Below, one piece after another: positions 34,657-42,725 of a stretch of 64,000 bases of DNA. The translations under genes and the position numbers were made by a program. The first letter of the stretch is position 1, and the number at the start of each line of letters is the position of its first letter. The notes below the pieces were generated by a model. That model made no database searches. It was not told where the DNA came from and worked only from the letters and a program-made list of their open reading frames with translations. Origin of the DNA: Georgenia_B sunbinii (GTDB lineage Bacteria; Actinomycetota; Actinomycetes; Actinomycetales; Actinomycetaceae); assembly GCF_036421855.1 (NCBI RefSeq), contig NZ_JAZGOK010000003.1. The stretch is one strand, 5' to 3'.

Positions 34657-35454
34657 ATGACCGCGACAGACGAGGAGACGACGGTGCTGACGGTGGGCCA
34701 GGTAGCCGCGAGCTACGGCGTCACGGTGCGCACGCTGCACCACTACGACGACGTCGGGCTGCTCACGCCCAGCGTCCGCAGCCACGCCGGCTACCGGCAG
34801 TACACGCAGGAGGATCTCACGCGGCTGCAGCACATCGTCGTCTACCGGCGCCTCGGCTTCCCGCTCGAGGCGATCGCCGAGCTGCTGGACGACGGCGCCG
34901 ACCAGCGCGCCGTCGTCGAGCATCTTCGGCGTCAGAAGGCAGCGGTCATGTCCCGGCTGGACGAGATGAAGGACCTCGTCACGGCCATCGACCGAGCATT
35001 GGAGCAGGAAATGAACGGAGTCAACCTCACCCCCGACGAGCAGCGCGAGCTGTTCGGTGACGGGTTCAGCGACGAGTACGCAGCCGAGGCGCAGGAGCGC
35101 TGGGGCGACACCGAGGCGTGGCGGCAGTCGCAGGCACGGACCTCGGCGTACACGAAGGCCGACTGGGAGCAGGTCAGCGCCGAGAGCGAGGCCATCAACG
35201 CGGCCTTCGTCGCCGCGATGACGGCGGGGCTGCCGGCCTCGAGCCCCGAGGCGATGGACGCGGCAGAGCGGGCCCGCGCCCAGATCAACGACCGCTTCTA
35301 CGACATCGACGCCGAGTTCCACCGCAACCTCGGTGACATGTACGTCGCCGACCCGCGCTTCACCAAGACGTACGAGGACATCCGGCCTGGTCTGGCCCAG
35401 TACGTCCGGGACGCGATCCACGCGAACGCCGACCGGCAGGCCCAGGCCGGCTAA
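34657..35454 (+). CDS. MerR-family regulator with TipAS ligand-binding domain, TipAL-like (265 aa)
   Basis: A MerR helix-turn-helix (about residues 10-80: TVGQVAASYGVTVRTLHHYDDVGLL, then SHAGYRQYTQEDL) and coiled-coil dimer helix are joined to a C-terminal TipAS domain (about 125-260: LFGDGFSDEYAAEAQERWGDTEAWRQSQ and RFYDIDAEFHRNLGDMYVADPRFTKTYE). Family members bind thiopeptides or other bulky antibiotics and activate their own promoter and efflux genes. A perfect palindrome in a 19-bp promoter spacer precedes the start, so autoactivation is likely. An internal ATG (34,9xx region) could yield a free TipAS domain, as in Streptomyces. Confidence 0.92.
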   Translation: MTATDEETTVLTVGQVAASYGVTVRTLHHYDDVGLLTPSVRSHAGYRQYTQEDLTRLQHIVVYRRLGFPLEAIAELLDDGADQRAVVEHLRRQKAAVMSRLDEMKDLVTAIDRALEQEMNGVNLTPDEQRELFGDGFSDEYAAEAQERWGDTEAWRQSQARTSAYTKADWEQVSAESEAINAAFVAAMTAGLPASSPEAMDAAERARAQINDRFYDIDAEFHRNLGDMYVADPRFTKTYEDIRPGLAQYVRDAIHANADRQAQAG

Positions 35455-35464
35455 GCGGGCCCCG

Positions 35465-35495
35465 GCCCTGCGCCACCTCTGCGGTGGCGCAGGGC
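35465..35495. terminator. Bidirectional terminator
   Basis: GCCCTGCGCCACC and its complement form a perfect 13-bp stem with a 5-base loop between the convergent TipAL-like and epimerase genes. Confidence 0.8.
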
Positions 35496-35532
35496 TGTGG
35501 TTCCGGCCGAGCCGGGCGCCGCTGCCTCGCGC

Positions 35533-36777
35533 TCAGGGCATCGGGTGCCGGTTGTCCAGCAGGCCCAGCGCCAGCGCGGGCGCAAGGGCCGGGGAGAGGG
35601 GCAGGCGCGCGATGAGGGTGGTCTGGAGCGCGTGATAGATGTCGGGCTTGCCCGACCAGGTGGTGGCGCTCGGGCCGTTCTGCGGGCTGAGCTCGTGGCG
35701 CCACGCGCCCGGGCGTTCGATGAGGTGCTCGGCGGCGTACTCCCAGGTGCGCTGGTACCACTGCTCGTACTGGGCCTCCCCGGTGACCAGCTCGAGCGCC
35801 GCGGCCGCGCCGATCGCCTCGCACACCACCCAGTGCATGCGCTCGCGGACCACCGGCCGGCCCTCGAAGTCGACGGTGTAGACAAAGCCCGGTGCGCCGT
35901 CGACCTGCCAGCCCTCGCTCACCGAGCGGTCGAACAGCGCACGGGCCGACTCCAGCATCCACTCCTCGGCGGCCATGCCCCGTGCGACGAGGGCGGCTCG
36001 GGCGTGCAGCGCGAGCCGCGCCCACTCGAGCCAGTGCCCCACCGTGGCGCCGAAGGGCCGGAACTGGTGGGCACGGTCGGCGGAGTTGTAGTCCAGCAGC
36101 GGCTGCCACGACTCGTCGAAGTGCTCCGGGATCCGCCAGCGGTTCTCCCGGGCGTACCCGTCGAGCACCCGGCGGGTGATCCGCACCGCGCGCTCCAGCC
36201 AGACGTCCTCGCCGGTGACGTCGGCGGCAGCGAGGTAGGCCTCGACGGTGTGCATGTTCGCGTTGACGCCCCGGTAGGGCTCCGCGATGGTGAAGGCCCG
36301 GTCCCAGGACTCGAGCACCGCGCCCTCGTCCTCCCGCCAGAAGTGCGCCTCGCTGACCCGCAGCGCCTCGTCGAGCAGCTCGCGGCCGCCTGGGCGCCCG
36401 GCGGCGGCGGCCGAGGCGCCGGCGAGGATGACGAACGCGTGCGCGTAGGCCTCCTTGGCGTCGTTCCGTGGCCCGCCCGCACCGACGGCGGAGAACCAGC
36501 CGCCGTGCTCGCCGTCGCGGAAGTGGGTCGCGAGCGCGGTGAGGCCGTGGTCGGCCAGCGCGCCGTACCCCGGCACGTCGAGCAGGGTGCCGAGCGCGAA
36601 GGAGTGCGTCATCCGGCAGGTGACCCACAGCTCGACCGGCTGCTCCGGGTCGACCACCCCCTCGGCGTCGAGGTGGCCGAAGCCCTCCGGCACCGCTGCC
36701 GCCCTCGCGAAGGCGAGCAGCGCGTCGGCCTCCGCGGCGAGCCACCGCGCGTGCGCAGGTGCGCCGAGCCATCCCAT
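35533..36777 (-). CDS. AGE-family epimerase/isomerase, YihS/mannose-isomerase-like (414 aa)
   Basis: An (alpha/alpha)6-barrel protein of the N-acylglucosamine 2-epimerase superfamily. It has CRMTHSFALGTLL (Arg and His of the active site), GVNANMHTVEAYLAAADVTG, HWLEWARLAL, and WSGKPDIYHALQTTL near the end. This motif set fits aldose-ketose isomerases such as mannose isomerase or sulfoquinovose/mannose isomerase better than cellobiose epimerases. It is cytoplasmic. The ATG at 36777 is chosen because GGAGGA lies 8 bases before it and the first helix starts here; a longer frame upstream runs across the permease gene and is spurious. It is the last gene of a CUT1 sugar-importer operon. Confidence 0.85.
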   Translation of the reverse strand: MGWLGAPAHARWLAAEADALLAFARAAAVPEGFGHLDAEGVVDPEQPVELWVTCRMTHSFALGTLLDVPGYGALADHGLTALATHFRDGEHGGWFSAVGAGGPRNDAKEAYAHAFVILAGASAAAAGRPGGRELLDEALRVSEAHFWREDEGAVLESWDRAFTIAEPYRGVNANMHTVEAYLAAADVTGEDVWLERAVRITRRVLDGYARENRWRIPEHFDESWQPLLDYNSADRAHQFRPFGATVGHWLEWARLALHARAALVARGMAAEEWMLESARALFDRSVSEGWQVDGAPGFVYTVDFEGRPVVRERMHWVVCEAIGAAAALELVTGEAQYEQWYQRTWEYAAEHLIERPGAWRHELSPQNGPSATTWSGKPDIYHALQTTLIARLPLSPALAPALALGLLDNRHPMP

Positions 36778-36890
36778 CTGGTCCTCCTCCACGTCGTCGC
36801 CGTCCCCACCGAGACCGTACGTCCGATACCCAGACCGAAGGTTTGGGCGCCCCTTCTCGCCGAGCTCGGGTATCTCGGCGGCAAGGGTGG

Positions 36891-37844
36891 TTAGCCCTTG
36901 ACGGAACCTGCGAGCAGGCCGCGGACGAAGTAGCGCTGCAGGAGGAGGAACACCACGAGGGGGAGGATGATCGACACGAACGCGCCGGAGGTGAGCAGGT
37001 GCCAGTCCTGGCCCCGGGAGCCGGCCATCTCGGCCAGCCGGGCGGTCAATGGTTGCACCGCGTTGTTGCCCCCGGTGAAGGTCAGCCCGACGAGCAGGTC
37101 GTTCCACACCCACAGGAACTGGAAGATCGCGAACGCCGCGATCGCCGGCACCAGCAGCGGCAGCATCACCTTGAAGAACACCGTCACGTGCCCGGCGCCG
37201 TCCACCCGCGCGGCCTCGATGAGCTCGCGCGGGATCTCCGCCATGAAGTTGTGGAGCAGGAAGGTCGCCAACGGCATCGCGAACGCCGCGTGGGCGATCC
37301 ACACCGCCAGGTACGGGAACGCCTCGGCGGCGGCCGACCCGGAGAAGATCCGCAGCAGTGGGATGAGCGCCATCTGCAGCGGCACGATCTGCAGCGCGAA
37401 CACGATGACGAACACCGTGTCCCGGCCCCGCCATGCCAGCACCGAGAAGGCGTACGCGGCCAGCGTCGCCCCCACGAGCGGGAGGAGCGTGCCCGGCACG
37501 GTGATGACCACCGAGTTGAGGAAGAAGTTCGACAGCGCGCCGGACGACGCCCTGCCGAACAGCACCTCCTGGTAGTTCGCCAGGGTGAACTCCGGGTTGG
37601 TGAAGAACGTCCACCAACCCGAGGTCCGGATCGACGCCTCCGGCCGGATCGAGCTGATGAACAGGCCGACGGTCGGCACCGTCCACAGGATCGCGATGAC
37701 GATGGCGACGGCGGAGCCCACCCGGGAGGTGAGCATCGACCGCGCGCTGCTCGCGCCGGTGCGACGTGCGCCGCGCATCGGGTCGGGCAGCGACCGGGAC
37801 GTGCCGTCCTCGCTGATCGCCGGGTTGGCAGGAGCCACGCTCAT
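36891..37844 (-). CDS. Carbohydrate ABC transporter permease, MalG-like (317 aa)
   Basis: Six hydrophobic segments follow an N-terminal cytoplasmic tail. The EAA loop that contacts the ATPase is EAARVDGAGHVTVFFKVMLPL, and the C-terminus RYFVRGLLAGSVKG is typical of CUT1 MalG subunits. The ATG overlaps the stop of the MalF partner by four bases, so the two are coupled. An ATPase gene is missing from the operon, as usual in actinobacteria where one MsiK-type ATPase serves several importers. Confidence 0.92.
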   Translation of the reverse strand: MSVAPANPAISEDGTSRSLPDPMRGARRTGASSARSMLTSRVGSAVAIVIAILWTVPTVGLFISSIRPEASIRTSGWWTFFTNPEFTLANYQEVLFGRASSGALSNFFLNSVVITVPGTLLPLVGATLAAYAFSVLAWRGRDTVFVIVFALQIVPLQMALIPLLRIFSGSAAAEAFPYLAVWIAHAAFAMPLATFLLHNFMAEIPRELIEAARVDGAGHVTVFFKVMLPLLVPAIAAFAIFQFLWVWNDLLVGLTFTGGNNAVQPLTARLAEMAGSRGQDWHLLTSGAFVSIILPLVVFLLLQRYFVRGLLAGSVKG

Positions 37845-38827
37845 GCGCCACGCACCTCTCGGTTACGCATCATCTGTCGGACGTTGAAGACGACCACCGG
37901 GACGACGAGGACGAAGATCATCACGGCCAGCGCCGACCCGATGCCGTTGTTGCCGAAGGTGAAGGACTGGTCGTACATGAGGTTGGCCAGCACCTGGGTG
38001 TCGAACCGGGCACCGGTCATCGTCCGCGGGATGTCGAAGATCTTCAGCGTCGCGATGATGATCGTGGTGGAGACGACAACGAGCGTCGGCCGCACGCTGG
38101 GCACCGTGATGCTGCGGAACATCTGCCACGCACTGACACCGTCGAGCCGGGCGGCCTCGACGATGTCGGTGGGAATGCCCTTGATCGCCGCCGAGAGCAG
38201 CACCATCGCGAAGCCGGCCTGGATCCAGATCATCACGACGATGAGGAAGAAGGTGTTCAGCGGTGAGTCCTGCAGGAACCGCACCGGCTCGAAGCCCAGC
38301 CCGGTGATGATCGCGTTGAGCAGGCCGATCTGCTCCTGCGCGGCGCCGCGGTACTCGTAGACGAACTTCCAGATGATGCCGGCGCCGACGAACGAGATCG
38401 CCATCGGCATGAACAGCAGCGACTTCGCCAGCTTCTCGAAGCGGGTGTTGTCGACGAGGACCGCGTAGACGAGCCCGACGACGGTCGACACCAGCGGGAC
38501 GAGCACCACCCACCAAAAGGTGTTGATGAACCCCTGCAACGAGTCCGGGTTGGTGAACACCCACTGGTAGTTCTCCAGGCCCACCCAGGTATCGGAGCGG
38601 CGGTCCATGAAGGACATGATGATCGTGCGGATGGCCGGATAGATGAGTCCGACGCCCAGCAGCAGGAACGCCGGACCGCCGAAGGCGACGACCATCCAGA
38701 AGGTGCGTGACCGGTCGGCGAACCGGTCCGCCAGCCGGGCACCGCCCATGAGTACGGCGACCACGGCGAGCAGCGCAATGATGGCCAGCAGCATCTGGCC
38801 GATCTTGGAGAACAAGAAGAAATCCAC
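37841..38827 (-). CDS. Carbohydrate ABC transporter permease, MalF-like (328 aa)
   Basis: About seven or eight hydrophobic helices, the first two upstream of the permease core. The EAA loop is EAARLDGVSAWQMFRSITVPS, which binds the ATPase. LVYAVLVDNTRFEKLAKSLLFMPMAISFVGAGIIW is the conserved core. The start at 38827 gives MDFFLFSKIGQML. The first 65 bases of this gene and its upstream region are repeated beyond the N at 38892, an assembly artefact, but the frame itself is intact. Confidence 0.9.
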   Translation of the reverse strand: MDFFLFSKIGQMLLAIIALLAVVAVLMGGARLADRFADRSRTFWMVVAFGGPAFLLLGVGLIYPAIRTIIMSFMDRRSDTWVGLENYQWVFTNPDSLQGFINTFWWVVLVPLVSTVVGLVYAVLVDNTRFEKLAKSLLFMPMAISFVGAGIIWKFVYEYRGAAQEQIGLLNAIITGLGFEPVRFLQDSPLNTFFLIVVMIWIQAGFAMVLLSAAIKGIPTDIVEAARLDGVSAWQMFRSITVPSVRPTLVVVSTTIIIATLKIFDIPRTMTGARFDTQVLANLMYDQSFTFGNNGIGSALAVMIFVLVVPVVVFNVRQMMRNREVRGA

Positions 38828-39021
38828 TCACGGCTCCTTCGTCGTGACGGGGCGACCACGGACCGGGGGGAAGGCCTCACGCCGTGCCCCCNACGGCGAG
38901 CAGCGCAATGATGGCCAGCAGCATCTGGCCGATCTTGGAGAACAAGAAGAAATCCACTCACGGCTCCTTCGTCGTGACGGGGCGACCACGGACCGGGGGC
39001 ACGGCCTCACGCCGTGCCCCC
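38763..39021. repeat. 129-bp direct duplication around a single N (assembly joint)
   Basis: Bases 38763-38891 and 38893-39021 are identical except for two positions close to the N, and they abut it on both sides. This is how two overlapping contig ends look when a scaffolder fails to merge them. The left copy carries the altered bases inside a hairpin arm, as expected at a poor-quality contig end. The genome most likely has one copy. Confidence 0.9.
38995..39021 (-). terminator. Intercistronic hairpin between binding-protein and permease genes
   Basis: GGGGGCACGGC pairs with GCCGTGCCCCC (11 bp, loop CTCAC), about 22 bases after the binding-protein stop. It probably ends or stabilises most transcripts so that the binding protein is made in excess over the permeases. 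The duplicate copy on the other side of the N is damaged. Confidence 0.7.
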
Positions 39022-39042
39022 GTCCGCTCTAGCGGGTCCGAC

Positions 39043-40428
39043 TCACGGCCAGGAGGACTCGACCTGGTCGAGCACCGCCTGCGTCTCGGATCCGTTGATC
39101 CAGTCGACCATCGCGGTCCAGAAGGAGCCGGCGCCGACCTCGGACGGCATGAGGTCCGAGCCGTCGAACCGGGCGACGGCGTTCTCGTCCTGCAGCAGCT
39201 CTATGGCCAGCCGCAGCACGTCGGAGGACGCCAGCGACGGGTCGACGGCGCTGTTGGCCGAGGTCACGCCGCCGATCTCGACGCGGGTGTTGGCCCACTC
39301 GCCCGAGGCCATGAACGCCTGCACGGCCTGCGTGGCCTCCTCGTCGTTGAACGCGCCGACGAACTCACCGGCGACGAGCAGCGGGCTCTCGTCGGCAGTC
39401 ATGCCCGGCAGGTAGAAGGCGAAGACGTCGCCCTCGGGGCTCACGTCGGTGCCCTCGGGCCACTGCGCCTCGTAGAAGGAGGCCTGCCGGTGCAGGAAGC
39501 AGTCGCCGTCGAGGATCGGCAGGCCGCCGTCGTTGAACGAGGTGGTGGCGATCGAGCGGGAGTCGCCGATGCCACCGTTGACGAACTCGTCGTTCTTGAG
39601 GATGGCGCCGGCCATCTCCACGGCCTCGGTGATCTCCGGGGAGTTGAAGGCCAGCTCGTTGGTCACCCACTGGTCGTACGCCTCGGCGCCGGCCGAGCGC
39701 AGCACGACGTCCTCGATCCAGTCGGTCGCGGGCCAGCCGGTCGCGCCGCCGGACTCGATCCCGGCGCACCACGGCTTGACGGTGTCCGAGCCGTGCTCGT
39801 CGGCGATCTGCTGGGTGAGCGTCATCATCTCGTCCCAGGTGGTCGGCACCTCGTAGCCGTTCTCCTCGAACGCGCTCGGTGAGTACCAGACGAACGACTT
39901 CACGCTGGCCATCAGCGGTGCGGCGTAGAACTCGCCGTCGACGGTGCCGTAGCTCTTCCAGTCCTCGGTCCAGCCCTCGTCGACCTTCGTCTCGACGGCG
40001 TCGGGGGCCGGGACGACGTGCCCGTCGCCGACCATCCGGGCCAGCAGCCCGGGCTGCGGGAAGACGGCCAGGTCCGGTGCGTTGCCACCTTCGGCCTGCA
40101 CGACGACCTGCTGCTCGAACTCGCCGGAGCCGTTGTGCTCGACGGTGATGCCGGTGCACTCGGTGAACGTGTCGAAGGTGTCCTGCAGCTGGTCCGCCTC
40201 GACCTCCCGGATCGAGCTGAAGAGCGTGACGGTCTCGCCGTCGAAGGTGCCGTACTCCTCGAAGTCGGCGCAGTCGGCGCTCGTGGTGGTCTCGTCATCG
40301 GTATCGCCACCACCGCCGCCGCCACCTCCGCCGAGGTCGTCGGCGCCACCGCAGGCACCGAGCATGAGTCCCATCGCGGCCATCCCTGCCACTGCAGCGA
40401 CCCCACGCCGCCGGCTTCGAATCTTCAT
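39043..40428 (-). CDS. Carbohydrate ABC transporter substrate-binding lipoprotein, CUT1 type (461 aa)
   Basis: A lipoprotein signal with lipobox LGAC (Cys about residue 26) is followed by a Gly/Asp-rich linker and an SBP_bac_1/8 fold. Family features include VTLFSSIREVEADQLQDTFDTF, LAVFPQPGLLARM and FVWYSPSAFEENGYEVPTTWDEMMTL. The C-terminus has GSFWTAMVDWINGSETQAVLDQVE. It binds alpha-glucosides or other oligosaccharides. The ATG at 40428 is chosen for GGAGGAG directly upstream. It is the first gene of the operon with the two permeases and the AGE-family isomerase. The upstream region contains an AT-richer stretch but no clear operator. Confidence 0.9.
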   Translation of the reverse strand: MKIRSRRRGVAAVAGMAAMGLMLGACGGADDLGGGGGGGGGDTDDETTTSADCADFEEYGTFDGETVTLFSSIREVEADQLQDTFDTFTECTGITVEHNGSGEFEQQVVVQAEGGNAPDLAVFPQPGLLARMVGDGHVVPAPDAVETKVDEGWTEDWKSYGTVDGEFYAAPLMASVKSFVWYSPSAFEENGYEVPTTWDEMMTLTQQIADEHGSDTVKPWCAGIESGGATGWPATDWIEDVVLRSAGAEAYDQWVTNELAFNSPEITEAVEMAGAILKNDEFVNGGIGDSRSIATTSFNDGGLPILDGDCFLHRQASFYEAQWPEGTDVSPEGDVFAFYLPGMTADESPLLVAGEFVGAFNDEEATQAVQAFMASGEWANTRVEIGGVTSANSAVDPSLASSDVLRLAIELLQDENAVARFDGSDLMPSEVGAGSFWTAMVDWINGSETQAVLDQVESSWP

Positions 40429-40569
40429 CGACTCCTCCTCGTTGCAGCACTTTGTGGCGTAGGTCACGCCGCATGGTGCCCAGCGAACCGCCGATGCCGC
40501 ATTTATGCCAGTGTTTCAGCCCAAAAAGCCGTAACAATCTGGTCACTCAACGCCAGGAAGTGGCGTAAA

Positions 40570-41433
40570 TCAGGGCAGCAGGGCTCGCAGCACGGGGACG
40601 ACGCCGTCCTCCTCCACCGCCGCGGTGACGAGGTCGGCGGCCTGCCGGGTGACGTCGTCCGCACCGCCCATCGCGACACCGAACCCGGCCCAGCGGAGCA
40701 TCTCGATGTCGTTGCGCCCGTCGCCGGCCGCGACGCTCGCCCCCGCTGCCAGCCGGAGGCGCTCGCGCAGCATCTCCAGCGCGCTGGCCTTGGAGACGCC
40801 GTCGGGCGCCAGGTCGAGCCACGCCGTCCAGCCCACGGCGTAGGAGACGCCGTGCAGCCCGACCCGGTCGACGAGGGCGTGGAAGTCGGCCGCGGACAGG
40901 TGCGGCGCCCGCAGCGTCACGCGGGACGCCGGTGCCTGGCACAGCTCCTCGAAGTCCACCACGGTGACCTCACCGGAGAGCTCGCCGAGGGGGAAGGGGC
41001 TGGAGACCTTGTAGCCGCGGCCGACGTCCTCGACGGCGAACAGCCCCTCGGGCAGCTCGGCCCGCAGCAGCCGCAGCGCGGGCTCCGGGTCGAAGGTGAC
41101 GACGTCGCTGATCTCGTGCCCGCCGTCGAGCGCCGGGTCCAGCCGCAGGCACACCGCCCCGTTGGAGCACACCGCCCAGCCGTGGTGCAGGTCGAGCGCC
41201 TCGAGGATCGGCAGCGTCGCGGACATCGACCGGCCCGTCGCCAGCACCACGTGGGCGCCGGTGTCGCGCAGCGCGGCGACCGCGTCCCGCACCGCAGCGG
41301 TCATCCGCTGGTCGTGGTCGATGAGCGTGCCGTCGATGTCGAGGGCGACGAGCAGCTCGGGGCCCGCAACCGGCAGCGCGGCCGGGAGCGCGGCGCGGAC
41401 GTCGTCGACGCTGACCTCGACCGGCGTCGTCAT
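40570..41433 (-). CDS. HAD hydrolase, Cof/YbiV-type sugar-phosphatase-like (287 aa)
   Basis: A Cof-like haloacid dehalogenase with the nucleophile motif LLVALDIDGTLIDHDQRM (Asp about residue 31), motif II LATGRS, a C2 cap in the middle and motif IV GDGRNDIEMLRWAGFGVAMGGA. These enzymes dephosphorylate sugar phosphates, FMN or PLP in the cytoplasm. Its ATG overlaps the serS stop by four bases (ATGA), so it is translated after seryl-tRNA synthetase, a gene order often seen in actinobacteria. The substrate is unknown. Confidence 0.88.
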   Translation of the reverse strand: MTTPVEVSVDDVRAALPAALPVAGPELLVALDIDGTLIDHDQRMTAAVRDAVAALRDTGAHVVLATGRSMSATLPILEALDLHHGWAVCSNGAVCLRLDPALDGGHEISDVVTFDPEPALRLLRAELPEGLFAVEDVGRGYKVSSPFPLGELSGEVTVVDFEELCQAPASRVTLRAPHLSAADFHALVDRVGLHGVSYAVGWTAWLDLAPDGVSKASALEMLRERLRLAAGASVAAGDGRNDIEMLRWAGFGVAMGGADDVTRQAADLVTAAVEEDGVVPVLRALLP

Positions 41434-42698
41434 CGGCCCACCACCGGGGTGAGTACCTCGAGGCCACCGAGGTAGGGCTGCAGGCCCGCCGGCACCCGGA
41501 CCGAGCCGTCGGGCTGCTGGTGGTTCTCCAGGATCGCCACCAGCCAGCGGGTGGTCGCCAGCGTGCCGTTGAGGGTGGCGACCGGCTCGTTGCCGCTGGC
41601 GCCGCGGTGGCGGATCCGCAGCCGCCGGGCCTGGAACGACGTGCAGTTCGAGGTGGAGGTGACCTCCATGTACCGCTCCTGGCTGGGCAGCCACGCCTCG
41701 CAGTCGAACTTGCGGGCGGCGGAGGCACCGAGGTCACCGGCGGCGACGTCGATCACCCGGTAGGGCAGCTCGACCTTGGCGAGCATCTCCTCCTCCCAGG
41801 CGAGCAGGCGCTCGTGCTCGTCCGCCGCGTCCTCGGGAGCGGTGTAGCTGAACATCTCCACCTTGTTGAACTGGTGGACGCGGATGATGCCGCGGGTGTC
41901 CTTGCCGTAGGAGCCGGCCTCGCGGCGGTAGCAGGTGGACCAGCCGGCGTAGCGCATCGGACCCTGCGAGAGGTCGAGCAGCTCGTCGGCGTGGTAGCCG
42001 GCGAGCGCGACCTCCGAGGTGCCCGTGAGGTACAGGTCGTCGGCCGGCAGGTGGTAGATCTCGTCGGCGTGCGCGCCGAGGAAGCCGGTGCCGGCCATCA
42101 TGTCCGGGCCCACTAGCGTCGGGGTGATCATCGGGGTGAACCCGGCGGAGATCGCCTGGTCCATCGCCGCGTTGAGCAGCGCCAGCTCCAGCCGGGCGCC
42201 GATCCCGGTGAGGAAGTAGAAGCGGGCGCCGGCGACCTTCGCGCCGCGCTTCATGTCGATGGCGGCCAGCCCCTCCCCCAGCTCGAGGTGGTCGCGCACG
42301 TCCCCGGCGAGCTCGGGCCGCGCGCCCTCGTGGCGCAGCACGACGAAGTCGTCCTCACCACCGGCCGGCACGCCGTCGAGGACGATGTTCGACAGCTGCC
42401 GCAGCACCTGGTCGGCAGCCTCGCCCGCGGCGGTCGCGGTGACGTTGGCCGCCTTGACCCCCTCGGCGAGCTGCTTGGCGCGGGCGAGCACCGCGGGCCG
42501 CTCCTGCGGCGACGCCTTCCCCACGCTCCGGCTCACCGTGTTCTGCTCGGCCCGCAGCTCCTCGAAGGCGGTGAGGGTGGCGCGGCGCTGCTCGTCGGCG
42601 GACAGCACCGCGTCCACGAGGTCGGGGTCCTCGCCCCGGGCGCGCTGGCTGGCACGGACGGCGTCGGGGGTCTCGCGGAGGGTTTTGAGATCGATCAC
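41430..42698 (-). CDS. serS: Seryl-tRNA synthetase (422 aa)
   Basis: A complete class II synthetase with an N-terminal antiparallel coiled coil (about 30-100, Ala/Glu/Arg-rich) that grips the long variable arm of tRNA-Ser. Motif 2 is CYRREAGSYGKDTRGIIRVHQFNKVEM and motif 3 is NGTLATTRWLVAILENHQ. TGTSEVALAGYH is the serine/ATP-binding TXE element. It charges the two tRNA-Ser species also seen in this window. The GTG start lies 6 bases after a TAGGCT -10, so the message is probably leaderless. Confidence 0.97.
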   Translation of the reverse strand: MIDLKTLRETPDAVRASQRARGEDPDLVDAVLSADEQRRATLTAFEELRAEQNTVSRSVGKASPQERPAVLARAKQLAEGVKAANVTATAAGEAADQVLRQLSNIVLDGVPAGGEDDFVVLRHEGARPELAGDVRDHLELGEGLAAIDMKRGAKVAGARFYFLTGIGARLELALLNAAMDQAISAGFTPMITPTLVGPDMMAGTGFLGAHADEIYHLPADDLYLTGTSEVALAGYHADELLDLSQGPMRYAGWSTCYRREAGSYGKDTRGIIRVHQFNKVEMFSYTAPEDAADEHERLLAWEEEMLAKVELPYRVIDVAAGDLGASAARKFDCEAWLPSQERYMEVTSTSNCTSFQARRLRIRHRGASGNEPVATLNGTLATTRWLVAILENHQQPDGSVRVPAGLQPYLGGLEVLTPVVGR

Positions 42699-42704
42699 GC
42701 CCCG

Positions 42705-42710
42705 AGCCTA
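42705..42710 (-). promoter_or_regulatory. -10 element of a leaderless serS transcript
   Basis: TAGGCT on the minus strand lies 6 bases before the GTG of serS, with no ribosome site between. The same box and spacing recur before other genes here. Confidence 0.55.
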
Positions 42711-42725
42711 ACCGGGCGGGCGGCG

